A DNA stretch of 64,000 nucleotides from an uncultured Saprospiraceae bacterium. GTDB lineage: Bacteria; Bacteroidota; Bacteroidia; Chitinophagales; Saprospiraceae. The position numbers were made by a program, and so were the translations under genes. Where the stretch lies: contig CALJOK010000019.1 of the NCBI GenBank assembly GCA_937981555.1, positions 1-64,000 of the forward strand, in the 5' to 3' direction. Of the stretch, positions 24,656 to 32,701 are shown piece by piece (position 1 is the first letter of the stretch; each line of letters begins with the position of its first letter). The notes under the pieces were generated by a model that was not told where the DNA came from, ran no database searches, and saw only the letters and a list, made by a program, of their open reading frames with translations.

Positions 24656-26569
24656 TTATAAATACCTTCCCAAAAATCCAATCATCGCATTATATACTTC
24701 AAAGCGATTTTCTTCATTATGAAATCCATGCCCTTCGTCATATTTGACCATATAAGGAACATCAATATTTCGACCTCGGAGTGATCGAACAATTTGATCG
24801 CTCTCGTCAATATTCACTCTTGGATCATTTGCTCCTTGAATCACAAAAAGTGGTGTCGTGATTTTATCGACATGCAACGCAGGCGAAGCAGCAGTCATAT
24901 GTTCTTGATCTTTTTCAGGATGTCCAACCATTTCATGCATCATGTCAAGGTAAGGTTTCCAGTATGGTGGAATCGTGAGAAGGAAAGTAAATAGATTAGA
25001 AACACCAACATAATCAATTGCACAAGCATATAAATCAGGAGTAAAAGTTACTCCAGCCAGGGTAGCGTAACCTCCGTAACTTCCTCCATAGATAGCAACT
25101 TTTTTAGGATCAGCAATTTCTTTTTGAATCAACCAATTCACACCATCTGTGATATCGTCTTGCATGGTTTTCCCCCATTGCTTAAAACTTTTTTCCCAAA
25201 AGTCACGACCATAACCTGTACTACCTCTGTAGTTCATTTGCAAAACAGCATAGCCACGACTCGCCAATAATTGCACCTCAGGATTATAGCCCCAACTATC
25301 TCTAACCCAAGGGCCACCATGTGGATTGATGACCACAGGAAGATTTTTTGCTTCCACATTTTTAGGCAAGGTCAAGTAAGCATTGATTGTCAAACCATCT
25401 CGAGTTTGATAAACGACTGGCGACATTTCCGCCATATCATTTTCATCAATCCATGGACTGACGTTAGTTATTTTTTCTAAATGTTTGGTCTCCGCATCAA
25501 AGAAATAATAAGCGCCCAATGAACGATCTGAATATGTGCGAATGATCATTTTGTCTTCTGCTCTATTTTTACTGCCAACTGAGATTTCGTAATCGCCCAA
25601 TTTTGATTCTAAAAATTCACGAGCTGTTTTTGTTTTTTCATCGAGGAAATGATACTGCGTTTTGGCAGTTGTATAAGAAACTGCGGTGAGTACTTTTCGA
25701 GTGCGAGAATAACCCAAGCTAGTCACATCGACAGACTCATGTGAAAAAATTGGTTCGCCAACTTCTTTGCAAGTTGCCATGTCAAATTTGATGACCACAC
25801 TTTTATCTCGATCCAAATTAGACGCCACATAAACTTCACTTCCATTATCAAAATCAAAAAACAAAGGAGAAACTGATACTCGAAAGTCAGTCGTAATCAC
25901 TTCTCGAAAATCTTCTTCTTCGTTATCTCGATAAAGAATTGTGGTATTCGTTCCAATTACTTTTGTCGCAATTCTGAGTTTTCCTTCATGGTCTGTCATC
26001 CAACCATCGAGCGGATTTGTCGGGTCAATATTATCTGCCAATCGATTTAATTCACCGGTATCAACATTCAATCGGTATGGTTCGAAAAGTTGAGGATTTC
26101 GATTATTCAATCCGATGATAATATGATCGTCATCTTCTTTTAAGTCATCTATAACGGAAATTCTAATATTTTCAAAAGGAGTGAGGTCTTTTGGATTTTC
26201 TCCATTCTTGTCCACCGCTAGCAACGTGAAATTTTCATCACCACCATTGTCTTTGATGAAAATAATTCGGTTGCTATTGACCCAACCAAAACCACCGATG
26301 TCTCGACTAGTTTCAGATGTGATTCGAGTAGCTTCCGTCTCTCCGATTTTTTGCACATAAATATTTTTACGTCGTTCGTACGGACTCATAAATGCGAAGT
26401 GCGTACCATCGGGTGACAACTGATAATTCGATTTCTCAGGAGTTCGGAAAAAGTCTTCGACGGAATATTTGTGCTCGCCTTGATTAGCGTCTATGAGTTG
26501 TTGCAATTCTTCAGGCGTGGAAGGTAAAGTTGTATCGCCAGGAAGTTCTACGGTTTTTAATTCATCCAT
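24656..26569 (-). CDS. S9 family serine peptidase (acylaminoacyl/dipeptidyl-peptidase-like), cytosolic
   Basis: 637 aa from the ATG at 26569; the track start at 26578 is TTG. N-terminal beta-propeller (about 30-370), then an alpha/beta-hydrolase domain with the complete triad: Ser in GGSYGGYAT (~497), Asp in GANDPRVNID (~582) and His in DEGHGF (~614). Members cleave short peptides, releasing acylated residues or dipeptides. No signal peptide, so it should act in the cytosol, unlike the second S9 enzyme in the window (43580). Substrate range unknown. Confidence 0.9.
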   Translation of the reverse strand: MDELKTVELPGDTTLPSTPEELQQLIDANQGEHKYSVEDFFRTPEKSNYQLSPDGTHFAFMSPYERRKNIYVQKIGETEATRITSETSRDIGGFGWVNSNRIIFIKDNGGDENFTLLAVDKNGENPKDLTPFENIRISVIDDLKEDDDHIIIGLNNRNPQLFEPYRLNVDTGELNRLADNIDPTNPLDGWMTDHEGKLRIATKVIGTNTTILYRDNEEEDFREVITTDFRVSVSPLFFDFDNGSEVYVASNLDRDKSVVIKFDMATCKEVGEPIFSHESVDVTSLGYSRTRKVLTAVSYTTAKTQYHFLDEKTKTAREFLESKLGDYEISVGSKNRAEDKMIIRTYSDRSLGAYYFFDAETKHLEKITNVSPWIDENDMAEMSPVVYQTRDGLTINAYLTLPKNVEAKNLPVVINPHGGPWVRDSWGYNPEVQLLASRGYAVLQMNYRGSTGYGRDFWEKSFKQWGKTMQDDITDGVNWLIQKEIADPKKVAIYGGSYGGYATLAGVTFTPDLYACAIDYVGVSNLFTFLLTIPPYWKPYLDMMHEMVGHPEKDQEHMTAASPALHVDKITTPLFVIQGANDPRVNIDESDQIVRSLRGRNIDVPYMVKYDEGHGFHNEENRFEVYNAMIGFLGRYL

Positions 26570-26625
26570 TTTTAACAATTGTTTTATTGTAGCAAGACTT
26601 TCTGAAGTCCTGTTTGAAATTTTTA

Positions 26626-26633
26626 CAAAAATA
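26626..26633 (-). promoter_or_regulatory. candidate -7 element for the cytosolic S9 peptidase
   Basis: Minus-strand TATTTTTG, 57 nt upstream of the ATG at 26569. The -33 box is not seen. Confidence 0.45.
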
Positions 26634-26687
26634 AAATAATGGATGGAATAAGTGGTGGAATTGAAAAATTAAAATGTAAGGTGTGGG

Positions 26688-27302
26688 TTAATTGTGTTGT
26701 TGGATCCCTTGGCGAATGAGTTGAGCTACTTTGTCAAAGTCTTCGATGTTTTCTAAAGTTGGTTGATGTTGTTTCACAATTTCTTTAGTATCGAGAATTG
26801 TAAAAGAGTCAAAGGGAATTGATTCAGGATTTTTCATGGCTAAAAAAATAGTACCGCGCTTGTTTTTATTTTCGACGACAACGCAATCATTGATTTCAGA
26901 AAAAGGGATTTCGTAAAATTTGACTTTTCTTGATTGGGTGGATTTGAATAGGACTTTTTTATTGGTGATAGCGTATTTTGTAGGGCTATTTTTTAATCGA
27001 TTATAAAAAAAAGCAAAGAGGAGTATTAACAATCCTAAGCCCCAAAAAGCACCTTCATCAAGAAAAGGAGAGAGTATGAAAAACACAAGAGCTAAAAACA
27101 TAGCTCCAACTATTTCAAATAAGATATTCGAAATAATGCTCATAAGTATTGATTGCTCTTTCTTAGGTTTTGTATCATTGTTTATAGGGATAATGCTGTA
27201 GCCTGGTTTTTTAGCGGAAGCTTGCCAAAGAATCTTTTCTCCTTTTTCCAAAAAGTCGGAAAAGGAATCACGCGTAAGTTCATCTAGGATTTGATTTTTC
27301 AT
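26688..27302 (-). CDS. PH-like (bPH/DUF304-type) membrane protein, array member 5
   Basis: 204 aa. N-terminus MKNQILDELTRDSFSDFLEKGEKILWQ, two closely spaced membrane segments (about 55-95), then a PH-like beta domain with AITNKKVLFKSTQSRKVKFYEIPFSEIN and NKRGTIFLAMKNPESIPF. Last of five tandem paralogs. Its start overlaps the stop of the preceding gene by 4 nt (ATGA), so the two are coupled. Bacterial PH-domain membrane proteins of this kind are widespread, but specific functions are rarely known. Closest in the array to member 4 (shared EIPFSxxNxCxVEE). Confidence 0.75.
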   Translation of the reverse strand: MKNQILDELTRDSFSDFLEKGEKILWQASAKKPGYSIIPINNDTKPKKEQSILMSIISNILFEIVGAMFLALVFFILSPFLDEGAFWGLGLLILLFAFFYNRLKNSPTKYAITNKKVLFKSTQSRKVKFYEIPFSEINDCVVVENKNKRGTIFLAMKNPESIPFDSFTILDTKEIVKQHQPTLENIEDFDKVAQLIRQGIQQHN

Positions 27303-27901
27303 GATGATAAATTTGATTCTCTAATTCCTTCCCTAATCAATTTTGCCACAGCTTGAGGTTTTTCGATATTTTCTAAAGTTGGTTGATGTCGTTTTTCGAT
27401 TTCGTTATTATCTCTGATTGTAAATGTTTCGAATGTGATTTTATCTGGATTTTTAAAAGCTAAAAAAATAGTTCCACGACCAGATTTTTTTTCTTCGACG
27501 ATACAATTGTTGAGTTGGGAAAAAGGGACTTCGAAGATCTCTCTATTTTTAGAGTGATTGGACTTTATTAATATACGTTTGGTTGAGACCGCAAATTCAG
27601 CGACATCATTTTTATAGTGTTGTTTGTAAAAAATATTTAGAAGAAGAAGTGCTGCAATGACCAAAAAGGAAGCTCTCGAGGAAGCCAACGCCTCATAAAA
27701 AACAATATAAATACCTAAAAGAATTGCAGCTAAAATAATAATTAAGATTTCGTTTCTATTGAAATCAAATCGATTTCTTTTGACAGGTACAACTGCATAT
27801 TTTGGTTCAATAGCTGAGTCTTCCCAAACGATAGTTTCTCCCTTTTCCAAAAAGTCAGAAAAGGAATCACGAAACGGTGTGTCAAGGATGAGTTTTTTCA
27901 T
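27299..27901 (-). CDS. PH-like (bPH/DUF304-type) membrane protein, array member 4
   Basis: 200 aa: MKKLILDTPFRDSFSDFLEKGETIVWE, a hydrophobic hairpin (about 53-88, two segments), then AVSTKRILIKSNHSKNREIFEVPFSQLNNCIVEEK and GRGTIFLAFKNPDKITFETFTI. It overlaps both neighbours by 4 nt. Conserved array signatures are W-[ED]-x-S/G near residue 26, a (T/S)xxR(I/V)(I/L) strand and GTIxL. Probably inner-membrane with a cytosolic PH-like domain; partner unknown. Confidence 0.75.
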   Translation of the reverse strand: MKKLILDTPFRDSFSDFLEKGETIVWEDSAIEPKYAVVPVKRNRFDFNRNEILIIILAAILLGIYIVFYEALASSRASFLVIAALLLLNIFYKQHYKNDVAEFAVSTKRILIKSNHSKNREIFEVPFSQLNNCIVEEKKSGRGTIFLAFKNPDKITFETFTIRDNNEIEKRHQPTLENIEKPQAVAKLIREGIRESNLSS

Positions 27902-28440
27902 TTTAATAAATTTGATTTATGCATTCCTATTTCGATATATTCTGCTACTTCTTCCACATTCTCAATCATCTCTAAACTCACGTGAGGTCGTTCAGCATTG
28001 TTTTGTAAATGATAAGTTCTAAATGGTTTTATTTTTCCATTTTTCATTTGAAGTAAAATGGTTCCATTCTTTTTGACTTCATCTGTGATTAGAATTTTTT
28101 TAATTTCATCAAGATAAATAGTGTGGAAGTGTTTTTTTCCTTTTTTCCAAAGTTGAAAAATAATTCGTTTATCGGTGATCAGGTAGCGGATTCTCTTACT
28201 TTGAAATAATCCCCAAAGAGCAACACCACCGCCGAATAAAGGATAGATGATTGGACTAAAATCCATCTTTCGAAAATAGACATTCAGAAAACAAAGGATG
28301 ATGGCTATTCCACCTATAATAATACTCAGTTTAGTGTAAGTCGTAATCGTAGGGCTGCCATCCCAAACTACTTTTTCGTTAGGTTCGAGTTGACTGCGTA
28401 ATTGATCGTTAAATATGTCGTCGAGGATTTCGTTTTTCAT
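27898..28440 (-). CDS. PH-like (bPH/DUF304-type) membrane protein, array member 3
   Basis: 180 aa from the ATG at 28440 (MKNEILDDIFNDQLRSQLEPNEKVVWDGSP). The track start at 28509 is a TTG deep in the upstream gene and is rejected because the shorter form matches its paralogs exactly at the N-terminus. Two membrane segments (about 40-80), then YLITDKRIIFQLWKKGKKHFHTIYLDEIK and NGTILLQMKNGK. Ten bases separate it from member 2. Confidence 0.78.
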   Translation of the reverse strand: MKNEILDDIFNDQLRSQLEPNEKVVWDGSPTITTYTKLSIIIGGIAIILCFLNVYFRKMDFSPIIYPLFGGGVALWGLFQSKRIRYLITDKRIIFQLWKKGKKHFHTIYLDEIKKILITDEVKKNGTILLQMKNGKIKPFRTYHLQNNAERPHVSLEMIENVEEVAEYIEIGMHKSNLLK

Positions 28441-28450
28441 AACAATATAT

Positions 28451-28987
28451 TTACAATTTTCCTTCAATAGCTTGTTGTATATAATTTCCAACGTCCTCCA
28501 CATTTTCAATCAGTTCTAACGTTGGGTTTTTGCGAGAAACATTCTTTTTGAGATCGATTGTTTTTATGTCAGTTTTGAATGTTTTTTTTAAGGTTAAAGT
28601 AATGGTGCCATTTTTATTTCTTCCTTCTTCATAGATTACGTCTTCAATTTGATGGAGAGGGAGAGAGTGAATTTGAGTTTTTCTCTTATTTGGTAATTGG
28701 AAAATTACTCTAGCGTTAGTCACTAAATACCTTGTTTTTTTTTGGCGAAAAAAAAGTCGGAATACCGAAAAAACTAAAGCAACAATGATGATTGCTGTCA
28801 ACCAATGGTGATTTCCTAAAATAGAATTTATGAGATTAACACCTATAAAAAGAAACAGGAAGCCAGCCGTTACTAATCGATTATAATTATTGAACTGCGG
28901 TTTTCCTTCCCAGATGACGACTTCGCCTTCTTCGAGTTGGTCGCGTAAGTTGTCGTTAAATATTTCGTCGAGGATTTCATTTTTCAT
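28451..28987 (-). CDS. PH-like (bPH/DUF304-type) membrane protein, array member 2
   Basis: 178 aa: MKNEILDEIFNDNLRDQLEEGEVVIWEGKP, two membrane segments (LVTAGFLFLFIGVNLINSIL and LTAIIIVALVFSVFRLFF), then YLVTNARVIFQLPNKRKTQIHSLPLHQIEDV and NGTITLTLKK. Very similar to members 1 and 3, including nearly identical DNA at the 5' end (aacgaaatcctcgacgaaat-type sequence), indicating recent duplication. Confidence 0.78.
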   Translation of the reverse strand: MKNEILDEIFNDNLRDQLEEGEVVIWEGKPQFNNYNRLVTAGFLFLFIGVNLINSILGNHHWLTAIIIVALVFSVFRLFFRQKKTRYLVTNARVIFQLPNKRKTQIHSLPLHQIEDVIYEEGRNKNGTITLTLKKTFKTDIKTIDLKKNVSRKNPTLELIENVEDVGNYIQQAIEGKL

Positions 28988-28997
28988 AACAATGTAT

Positions 28998-29540
28998 TTA
29001 CAGTTCTTTTTGTATGCCTTTTTGGATATATTTTTTCACATCCTTTGAATGATTAATCATGTCTAGTGTTGGGCGAATATTTTTTCCGGAATTTTTCAAT
29101 ACGAGCGAAGTTGGAGATGATTTTCGAATGTTTAAATAAATAGTTCCATTATCATTGCCCCATCTATTTGGATGCATACTTACATAGGTGATATCTTCAA
29201 AGGGTATTGATTGAAATTGAATCTGGTGATTATGTTTGATTTGAAAAACAATTCTTTGATTAGTAATGAAATAAAGATCTTGTTTCTTAAAATGAAACTT
29301 TATGAACTTGCCATTCTCTAGAGAATAAATTAAATAACATGAAACAACCATAATTAATGGAATTATACTTCCATGTTTCATCAAGAAAAAATTATATAGA
29401 GCATAAAGTAAAAATAAGCAAAGGAAAACGAAAACGAAATTTCCATTATAAGGTTTTCCTTCCCAAATAATAATTTCGCCTTCTACTAGTTGATCGCGTA
29501 GTTTATCTTTGAATATATCGTCAAGAATTTCGTTTTTCAT
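28998..29540 (-). CDS. PH-like (bPH/DUF304-type) membrane protein, array member 1
   Basis: 180 aa, first gene of the five-gene unit: MKNEILDDIFKDKLRDQLVEGEIIIWEGKP, membrane segments (FVFVFLCLFLLYALYNFFLM and IIPLIMVVSCYLIYSL), then YFITNQRIVFQIKHNHQIQFQSIPFEDITYV and NGTIYLNIRKSSPT. It diverges from the S24 repressor gene at 29862. The shared 320-bp intergenic region carries TTGTTTTAAA motifs in both orientations, which hints that the repressor controls this array (inference). Confidence 0.78.
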   Translation of the reverse strand: MKNEILDDIFKDKLRDQLVEGEIIIWEGKPYNGNFVFVFLCLFLLYALYNFFLMKHGSIIPLIMVVSCYLIYSLENGKFIKFHFKKQDLYFITNQRIVFQIKHNHQIQFQSIPFEDITYVSMHPNRWGNDNGTIYLNIRKSSPTSLVLKNSGKNIRPTLDMINHSKDVKKYIQKGIQKEL

Positions 29541-29604
29541 AAATACCTTGTTTAAAAAGTCATATAAAAGATGCTATAATCTTTTTAATATGGGAAAAAA
29601 ACTC

Positions 29605-29843
29605 TTTAAAACAAGAGGGGAATTCGACGAATGGAAATGAACTTGAATTTTTGAGAAATAGGAACTAATATTTTTTTATTTTTTTTTTGAAAAAAGTGAA
29701 ATCGCTCAATCCCTTGCTACCACTCGCTTCCGTAATCTTTTTAGAAAAAAATTGTTTTAAAACAAAAGAGTTTGAGGTCAAACGATTTGTTTTTTGCAAG
29801 AAATTGTTTTAAATTGCAGTCGAAACACTATTTTTGTTTTAAA
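29605..29843. promoter_or_regulatory. candidate operators: four TTGTTTTAAA copies
   Basis: ttgttttaaa is found at 29752-29761 (within the 14-bp perfect palindrome ttgttttaaaacaa, 29752-29765), 29804-29813 and 29834-29843 on the plus strand, and inverted at 29605-29614 (tttaaaacaa). Plus-strand copies are 52 and 30 bp apart, close to 5 and 3 helical turns. They surround the promoter of the S24 repressor and lie upstream of the PH array. AT-rich context lowers specificity. Confidence 0.5.
29804..29836 (+). promoter_or_regulatory. promoter of the first S24 repressor gene
   Basis: -7 element TATTTTTG at 29829-29836 with a TTG at 29804-29806 (22-nt spacer). It lies 25 nt before the ATG at 29862 and inside the track ORF extension, supporting the shorter start. 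Confidence 0.65.
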
Positions 29844-29861
29844 AACTCAATATTTATAAAG

Positions 29862-30605
29862 ATGATACGAGAAGACAGAATACAACTCAATAACCGATTT
29901 ATCGAAGTTTTTAAACTACTCCAAGAGCGTGGCGAAATCGTACTTAACGATCGTGGCGGTAAAGGAATGGGAGATTTCGCTAAAAAGATTTTAGGGAAAA
30001 GAGCTTATGGACATATTATCCGAGCTTATTTAAATACAGATGATAAACGAGTAATCGATTATCATCAAGCTCGTGCCATCTGTCGAGAGTATGGAGTGAA
30101 TGAAAGTTATCTAATTGATGGAGAGGGGACTCCTTTTGGATTTGATTTGCCTAAAGCAAATAAACAAAGTAATGTTTCACCTAGTAGAGGGAATATCCTT
30201 TTTACTACGGTTCAAGCATTTGCAGGTTCAGGTGCAGGAATGGAAAGCGCAAGTCCTTCAAGTGATGAGGATAATGAGTTTTTTGCTATTCCAGGCATGA
30301 GTGGGAATGGTTTGGTGGCTTTTTCTATTGAAGGGAATAGTATGGAGCCAGTCATTAATGATGGAGATATTATTATATGTAGAGAAATTCAAAGTCTTCA
30401 TGAAATAAAAGATAATGAAATCTATGCTGTAAAAAGCAATGGTTCGCTTTGGGTAAAATATGTAAAACGTATTTTTAATACTCGCGGAAGAATTGTTGGG
30501 TTGAAATTAATTTCGGCAAATAGTTTGGAGTTCGATCCATTCGAAGAAGAAGTGAATGAATATACAAGATTATATAAAGTGGAGAGTAGAATTAGTTCGT
30601 TGTAA
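29862..30605 (+). CDS. LexA/CI-like S24 family repressor with N-terminal HTH
   Basis: 247 aa from the ATG at 29862. The TTG start at 29772 lies upstream of the promoter and is rejected. The N-terminal ~90 residues form an XRE-like helix-turn-helix (GDFAKKILGKRAYGHIIRAY, HQARAICREYGVNESYLIDGEG). The C-terminal S24 peptidase domain has the nucleophile Ser in EGNSMEPVINDGDIIIC and the general-base Lys in NEIYAVKSNGSLWVKYVKR. An Ala-Gly pair in VQAFAGSGAG sits where LexA/UmuD relatives self-cleave. It probably represses its own promoter and is inactivated by cleavage (inference). Confidence 0.85.
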   Translation: MIREDRIQLNNRFIEVFKLLQERGEIVLNDRGGKGMGDFAKKILGKRAYGHIIRAYLNTDDKRVIDYHQARAICREYGVNESYLIDGEGTPFGFDLPKANKQSNVSPSRGNILFTTVQAFAGSGAGMESASPSSDEDNEFFAIPGMSGNGLVAFSIEGNSMEPVINDGDIIICREIQSLHEIKDNEIYAVKSNGSLWVKYVKRIFNTRGRIVGLKLISANSLEFDPFEEEVNEYTRLYKVESRISSL

Positions 30606-30751
30606 AATAAACCTTTATGCTTAAAGGGAAACCTTTTTTAATTTATGCTTTCGGCAAATTAGAAAAGTTAAACTAAGCTTGCTTACCATTACTGTTTTAA
30701 TGTGAACAAGTTATAATTAAAATTTAAGAGAAAATTACAGATAAATTCTTT

Positions 30752-30787
30752 ACAAAAGATCCAAACAAATTTGTTTGGATCTTTTGT
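30752..30787 (+). terminator. 36-nt perfect palindrome, terminator of the first S24 gene
   Basis: acaaaagatccaaacaaa and its exact inverse form an 18-bp dyad, followed by a T-rich stretch. It overlaps the -33 box of the next gene (30783-30786), so it may couple termination or repressor binding to the next promoter. Confidence 0.75.
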
Positions 30788-30813
30788 TTTTACAACAATT
30801 TGTTTTATTTTTG
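30783..30813 (+). promoter_or_regulatory. promoter of the second S24 repressor gene
   Basis: TTTG at 30783-30786, a 19-nt spacer and TATTTTTG at 30806-30813: the best full Bacteroidota promoter in the window. It is 26 nt before the ATG at 30839, which it fixes as the start. Confidence 0.8.
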
Positions 30814-30838
30814 TCATACAACAGAAACGAAACGATCT

Positions 30839-31561
30839 ATGGAAAAAGTGAATCGGCAAGAACTAAATAGACGATTTAAGGAAGTGTATCAGCAGTTGGT
30901 ACAACGGAAATGTATCGTTAAAAATGACCGATCAAAAAGCCAAATGGCTTTTGCAATTAGACTAGGAACAAAGGGACATATTATCAATGCGTACCTAGAA
31001 GATAAACGAAAAATCACTTACGAACAGGTAAAAAATCTCTGCACTCACTATTCGGTGAATGAAGCATTTATGTTTCAAGGTATTGGAGATCCATTTGTAA
31101 AAACAAAATTACCTGATCCGGAACAAAGACTAGCTATGGCTTTAGGGATTAATTTTTCCCCCAACATCTTGTTTACCAATGTGGAAGCATTTGCGAGTAA
31201 TACAGTTGGAGTGGATTTACTGGAAGAAAATGAATGGTTTCGCATTCCCGGGGTGAAAGGGGAACTCGTTGCTTTCAATATTAATGGAAATAGCATGATG
31301 CCAAATATTGCTTCAGGTGATATGGTGATTTGTTCCCCATTGGGAAGTACCGTAGAAATGATTGATAATGAAGTTTATGCAGTTGTTACCAATCAATCTG
31401 TTTGGGTAAAACGAGTGCAACGATGTTATGATCGACATAATGGATGGACGCATTTGAAATTGATTTCAGATAATCATGAAGAGTATGATCCATTTATTAT
31501 CGAAATCGGAGAGGTGAGAAGATTGCTAAAAGTAAAAAGAAGATTAACAGGACTGATGTAA
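30839..31561 (+). CDS. LexA/CI-like S24 family repressor, paralog
   Basis: 240 aa from the ATG at 30839 (MEKVNRQELNRRFKEVYQQL). XRE-like HTH (SQMAFAIRLGTKGHIINAYL, YEQVKNLCTHYSVNEAFMFQG), then an S24 domain with Ser in INGNSMMPNIASGDMVIC and Lys in NEVYAVVTNQSVWVKRVQR. It is a paralog of the gene at 29862, but the Ala-Gly cleavage site is replaced by Ala-Ser (EAFASNTVG), so self-cleavage may be lost or shifted. It probably acts as a DNA-binding regulator; its targets are unknown. Confidence 0.82.
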   Translation: MEKVNRQELNRRFKEVYQQLVQRKCIVKNDRSKSQMAFAIRLGTKGHIINAYLEDKRKITYEQVKNLCTHYSVNEAFMFQGIGDPFVKTKLPDPEQRLAMALGINFSPNILFTNVEAFASNTVGVDLLEENEWFRIPGVKGELVAFNINGNSMMPNIASGDMVICSPLGSTVEMIDNEVYAVVTNQSVWVKRVQRCYDRHNGWTHLKLISDNHEEYDPFIIEIGEVRRLLKVKRRLTGLM

Positions 31562-31597
31562 AAGTCCTATAAGATATCCTGCTGTTTTTTTGAAATG

Positions 31598-31634
31598 AAC
31601 TCCTGTGCTAAATGTAGTGCGGGAGTTTTTTTAT
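31598..31634 (+). terminator. terminator after the second S24 gene
   Basis: aactcc-tgc paired with gc-gggagtt around an aaatgta loop, followed by seven T. Confidence 0.75.
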
Positions 31635-31720
31635 TTTTTGAATAACCAATAACCAATAACCAACTTTTGATATTACTCAATTGGACATTGGATATTCCTT
31701 GTCCGATATTGGATATTCAA
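31630..31720 (-). repeat. dispersed intergenic repeat, copy 2
   Basis: Inverse copy of the element at 8332-8449: block 2 at 31630-31649, block 1 at 31679-31720. Block 2 here is extended by tandem aataacc units (three copies, 31641-31661). It starts 2 nt beyond the stop of the rlmB-like gene. Confidence 0.85.
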
Positions 31721-31722
31721 AA

Positions 31723-32463
31723 CTAGCCTCGTTGCCGCATCACCTCATATAAAATAATCCCAGTCGCAACAGAAACATTAAATGAATCAGTCGTTCCGAC
31801 CTGAGGAATGATAAATTGATTTTCTATTCGTTTTAATAATTCTCGGCTAACTCCTTTTCCTTCTGAGCCCATCACTATGGCAGTTGGTTCGGTAAAATCT
31901 GTTTCGTAAACCATTTTTTTTGCACCCAAATTACTAGCGAAAGGAGTGATCCCTGACATTTCCAACATATCCAATGCACCATCTAAGCTTTGCTCTCGAC
32001 ATATTGGAAGCCTAGTCAAAGCACCTGCAGATGATTTGATTGCTTCATCATTAATTTGAGCAGAACCTTTTTTAGGAATAACGATGGCATGAACGCCACT
32101 AATCTCAGCAGACCGAGCAATGGCTCCAATGTTTCGAATATCAGTAATTCCATCTAATATTAAAATCAAAGGAATTTCAGATTTTTCATAAATCATCGGA
32201 AGTAAATCCTCCAATTTATAATAAGGAATCAATGAAATCAATCCAATCACACCTTGGTGGTTTCCAGAAGTCATCCGATTAAGTTTCTCCTTAGGGACAA
32301 CTTGGACAGGGATATTGTATTGCTTCGTCAAGTGGCGAAGTTCTTTTTCGAATTCTCCACGAGTACCTTGCTGGAGAAAAATTTTATCAAAATTAGTTCC
32401 TGTTTGGATGGCATCCACGATGGGATGTTTGCCAATAATGGTTGATTTCTTTTTGAGTTGCAT
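31723..32463 (-). CDS. rlmB: TrmH/SpoU-family rRNA 2'-O-methyltransferase (RlmB type)
   Basis: 246 aa. N-terminal RNA-binding substrate domain (STIIGKHPIVDAIQTG, about 7-80), then the SPOUT knot: motif 1 DGITDIRNIGAIARSAE, motif 2 TAIVMGSEGKGVS and motif 3 IPQVGTTDSFNVSVATGIILYE. This order matches RlmB, which methylates a guanosine of the 23S rRNA peptidyl-transferase region with SAM. Alternative: another TrmH-family 2'-O-methyltransferase. It is monocistronic with a dispersed repeat at the 3' end. Confidence 0.85.
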   Translation of the reverse strand: MQLKKKSTIIGKHPIVDAIQTGTNFDKIFLQQGTRGEFEKELRHLTKQYNIPVQVVPKEKLNRMTSGNHQGVIGLISLIPYYKLEDLLPMIYEKSEIPLILILDGITDIRNIGAIARSAEISGVHAIVIPKKGSAQINDEAIKSSAGALTRLPICREQSLDGALDMLEMSGITPFASNLGAKKMVYETDFTEPTAIVMGSEGKGVSRELLKRIENQFIIPQVGTTDSFNVSVATGIILYEVMRQRG

Positions 32464-32701
32464 AGGATGGCAAGGTCGTTATTTTTTTCAAAAAAGAAAT
32501 CAAATCAAAATCAAAAAATGAATCAAAATGGAAAGGAATGTTTTTTTAAAAGAAAAACGGAAGACAAATGGATTTTAAACTTAGATTTTTTTTTAATAAT
32601 TGTCGCACAGCAAGCGAGTAAAAAGCTTTTGAATAAATTAAAAGTTATTATTTTTTATATTTTTACCTAATATTCATTATTCCTAATTAAAAAAAAAATT
32701 C

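Noticed and set aside
26688-29540. Interpreting the PH array as one fragmented gene
   Set aside because: Each unit has its own matching start, membrane hairpin and PH-like domain, and a proper stop, so these are intact paralogs.
29772-29861. 30-residue extension of the first S24 repressor
   Set aside because: It starts with TTG and lies across the -33/-7 promoter and operator-like motifs.
31641-31661. aataacc tandem units as a possible CRISPR or microsatellite locus
   Set aside because: Only three 7-bp units, belonging to the dispersed repeat; no spacers.
32458-32670. 70-aa plus-strand ORF between rlmB and the M36 peptidase gene
   Set aside because: Lysine/asparagine-rich AT-driven ORF, partly antisense to rlmB, with no recognisable features.
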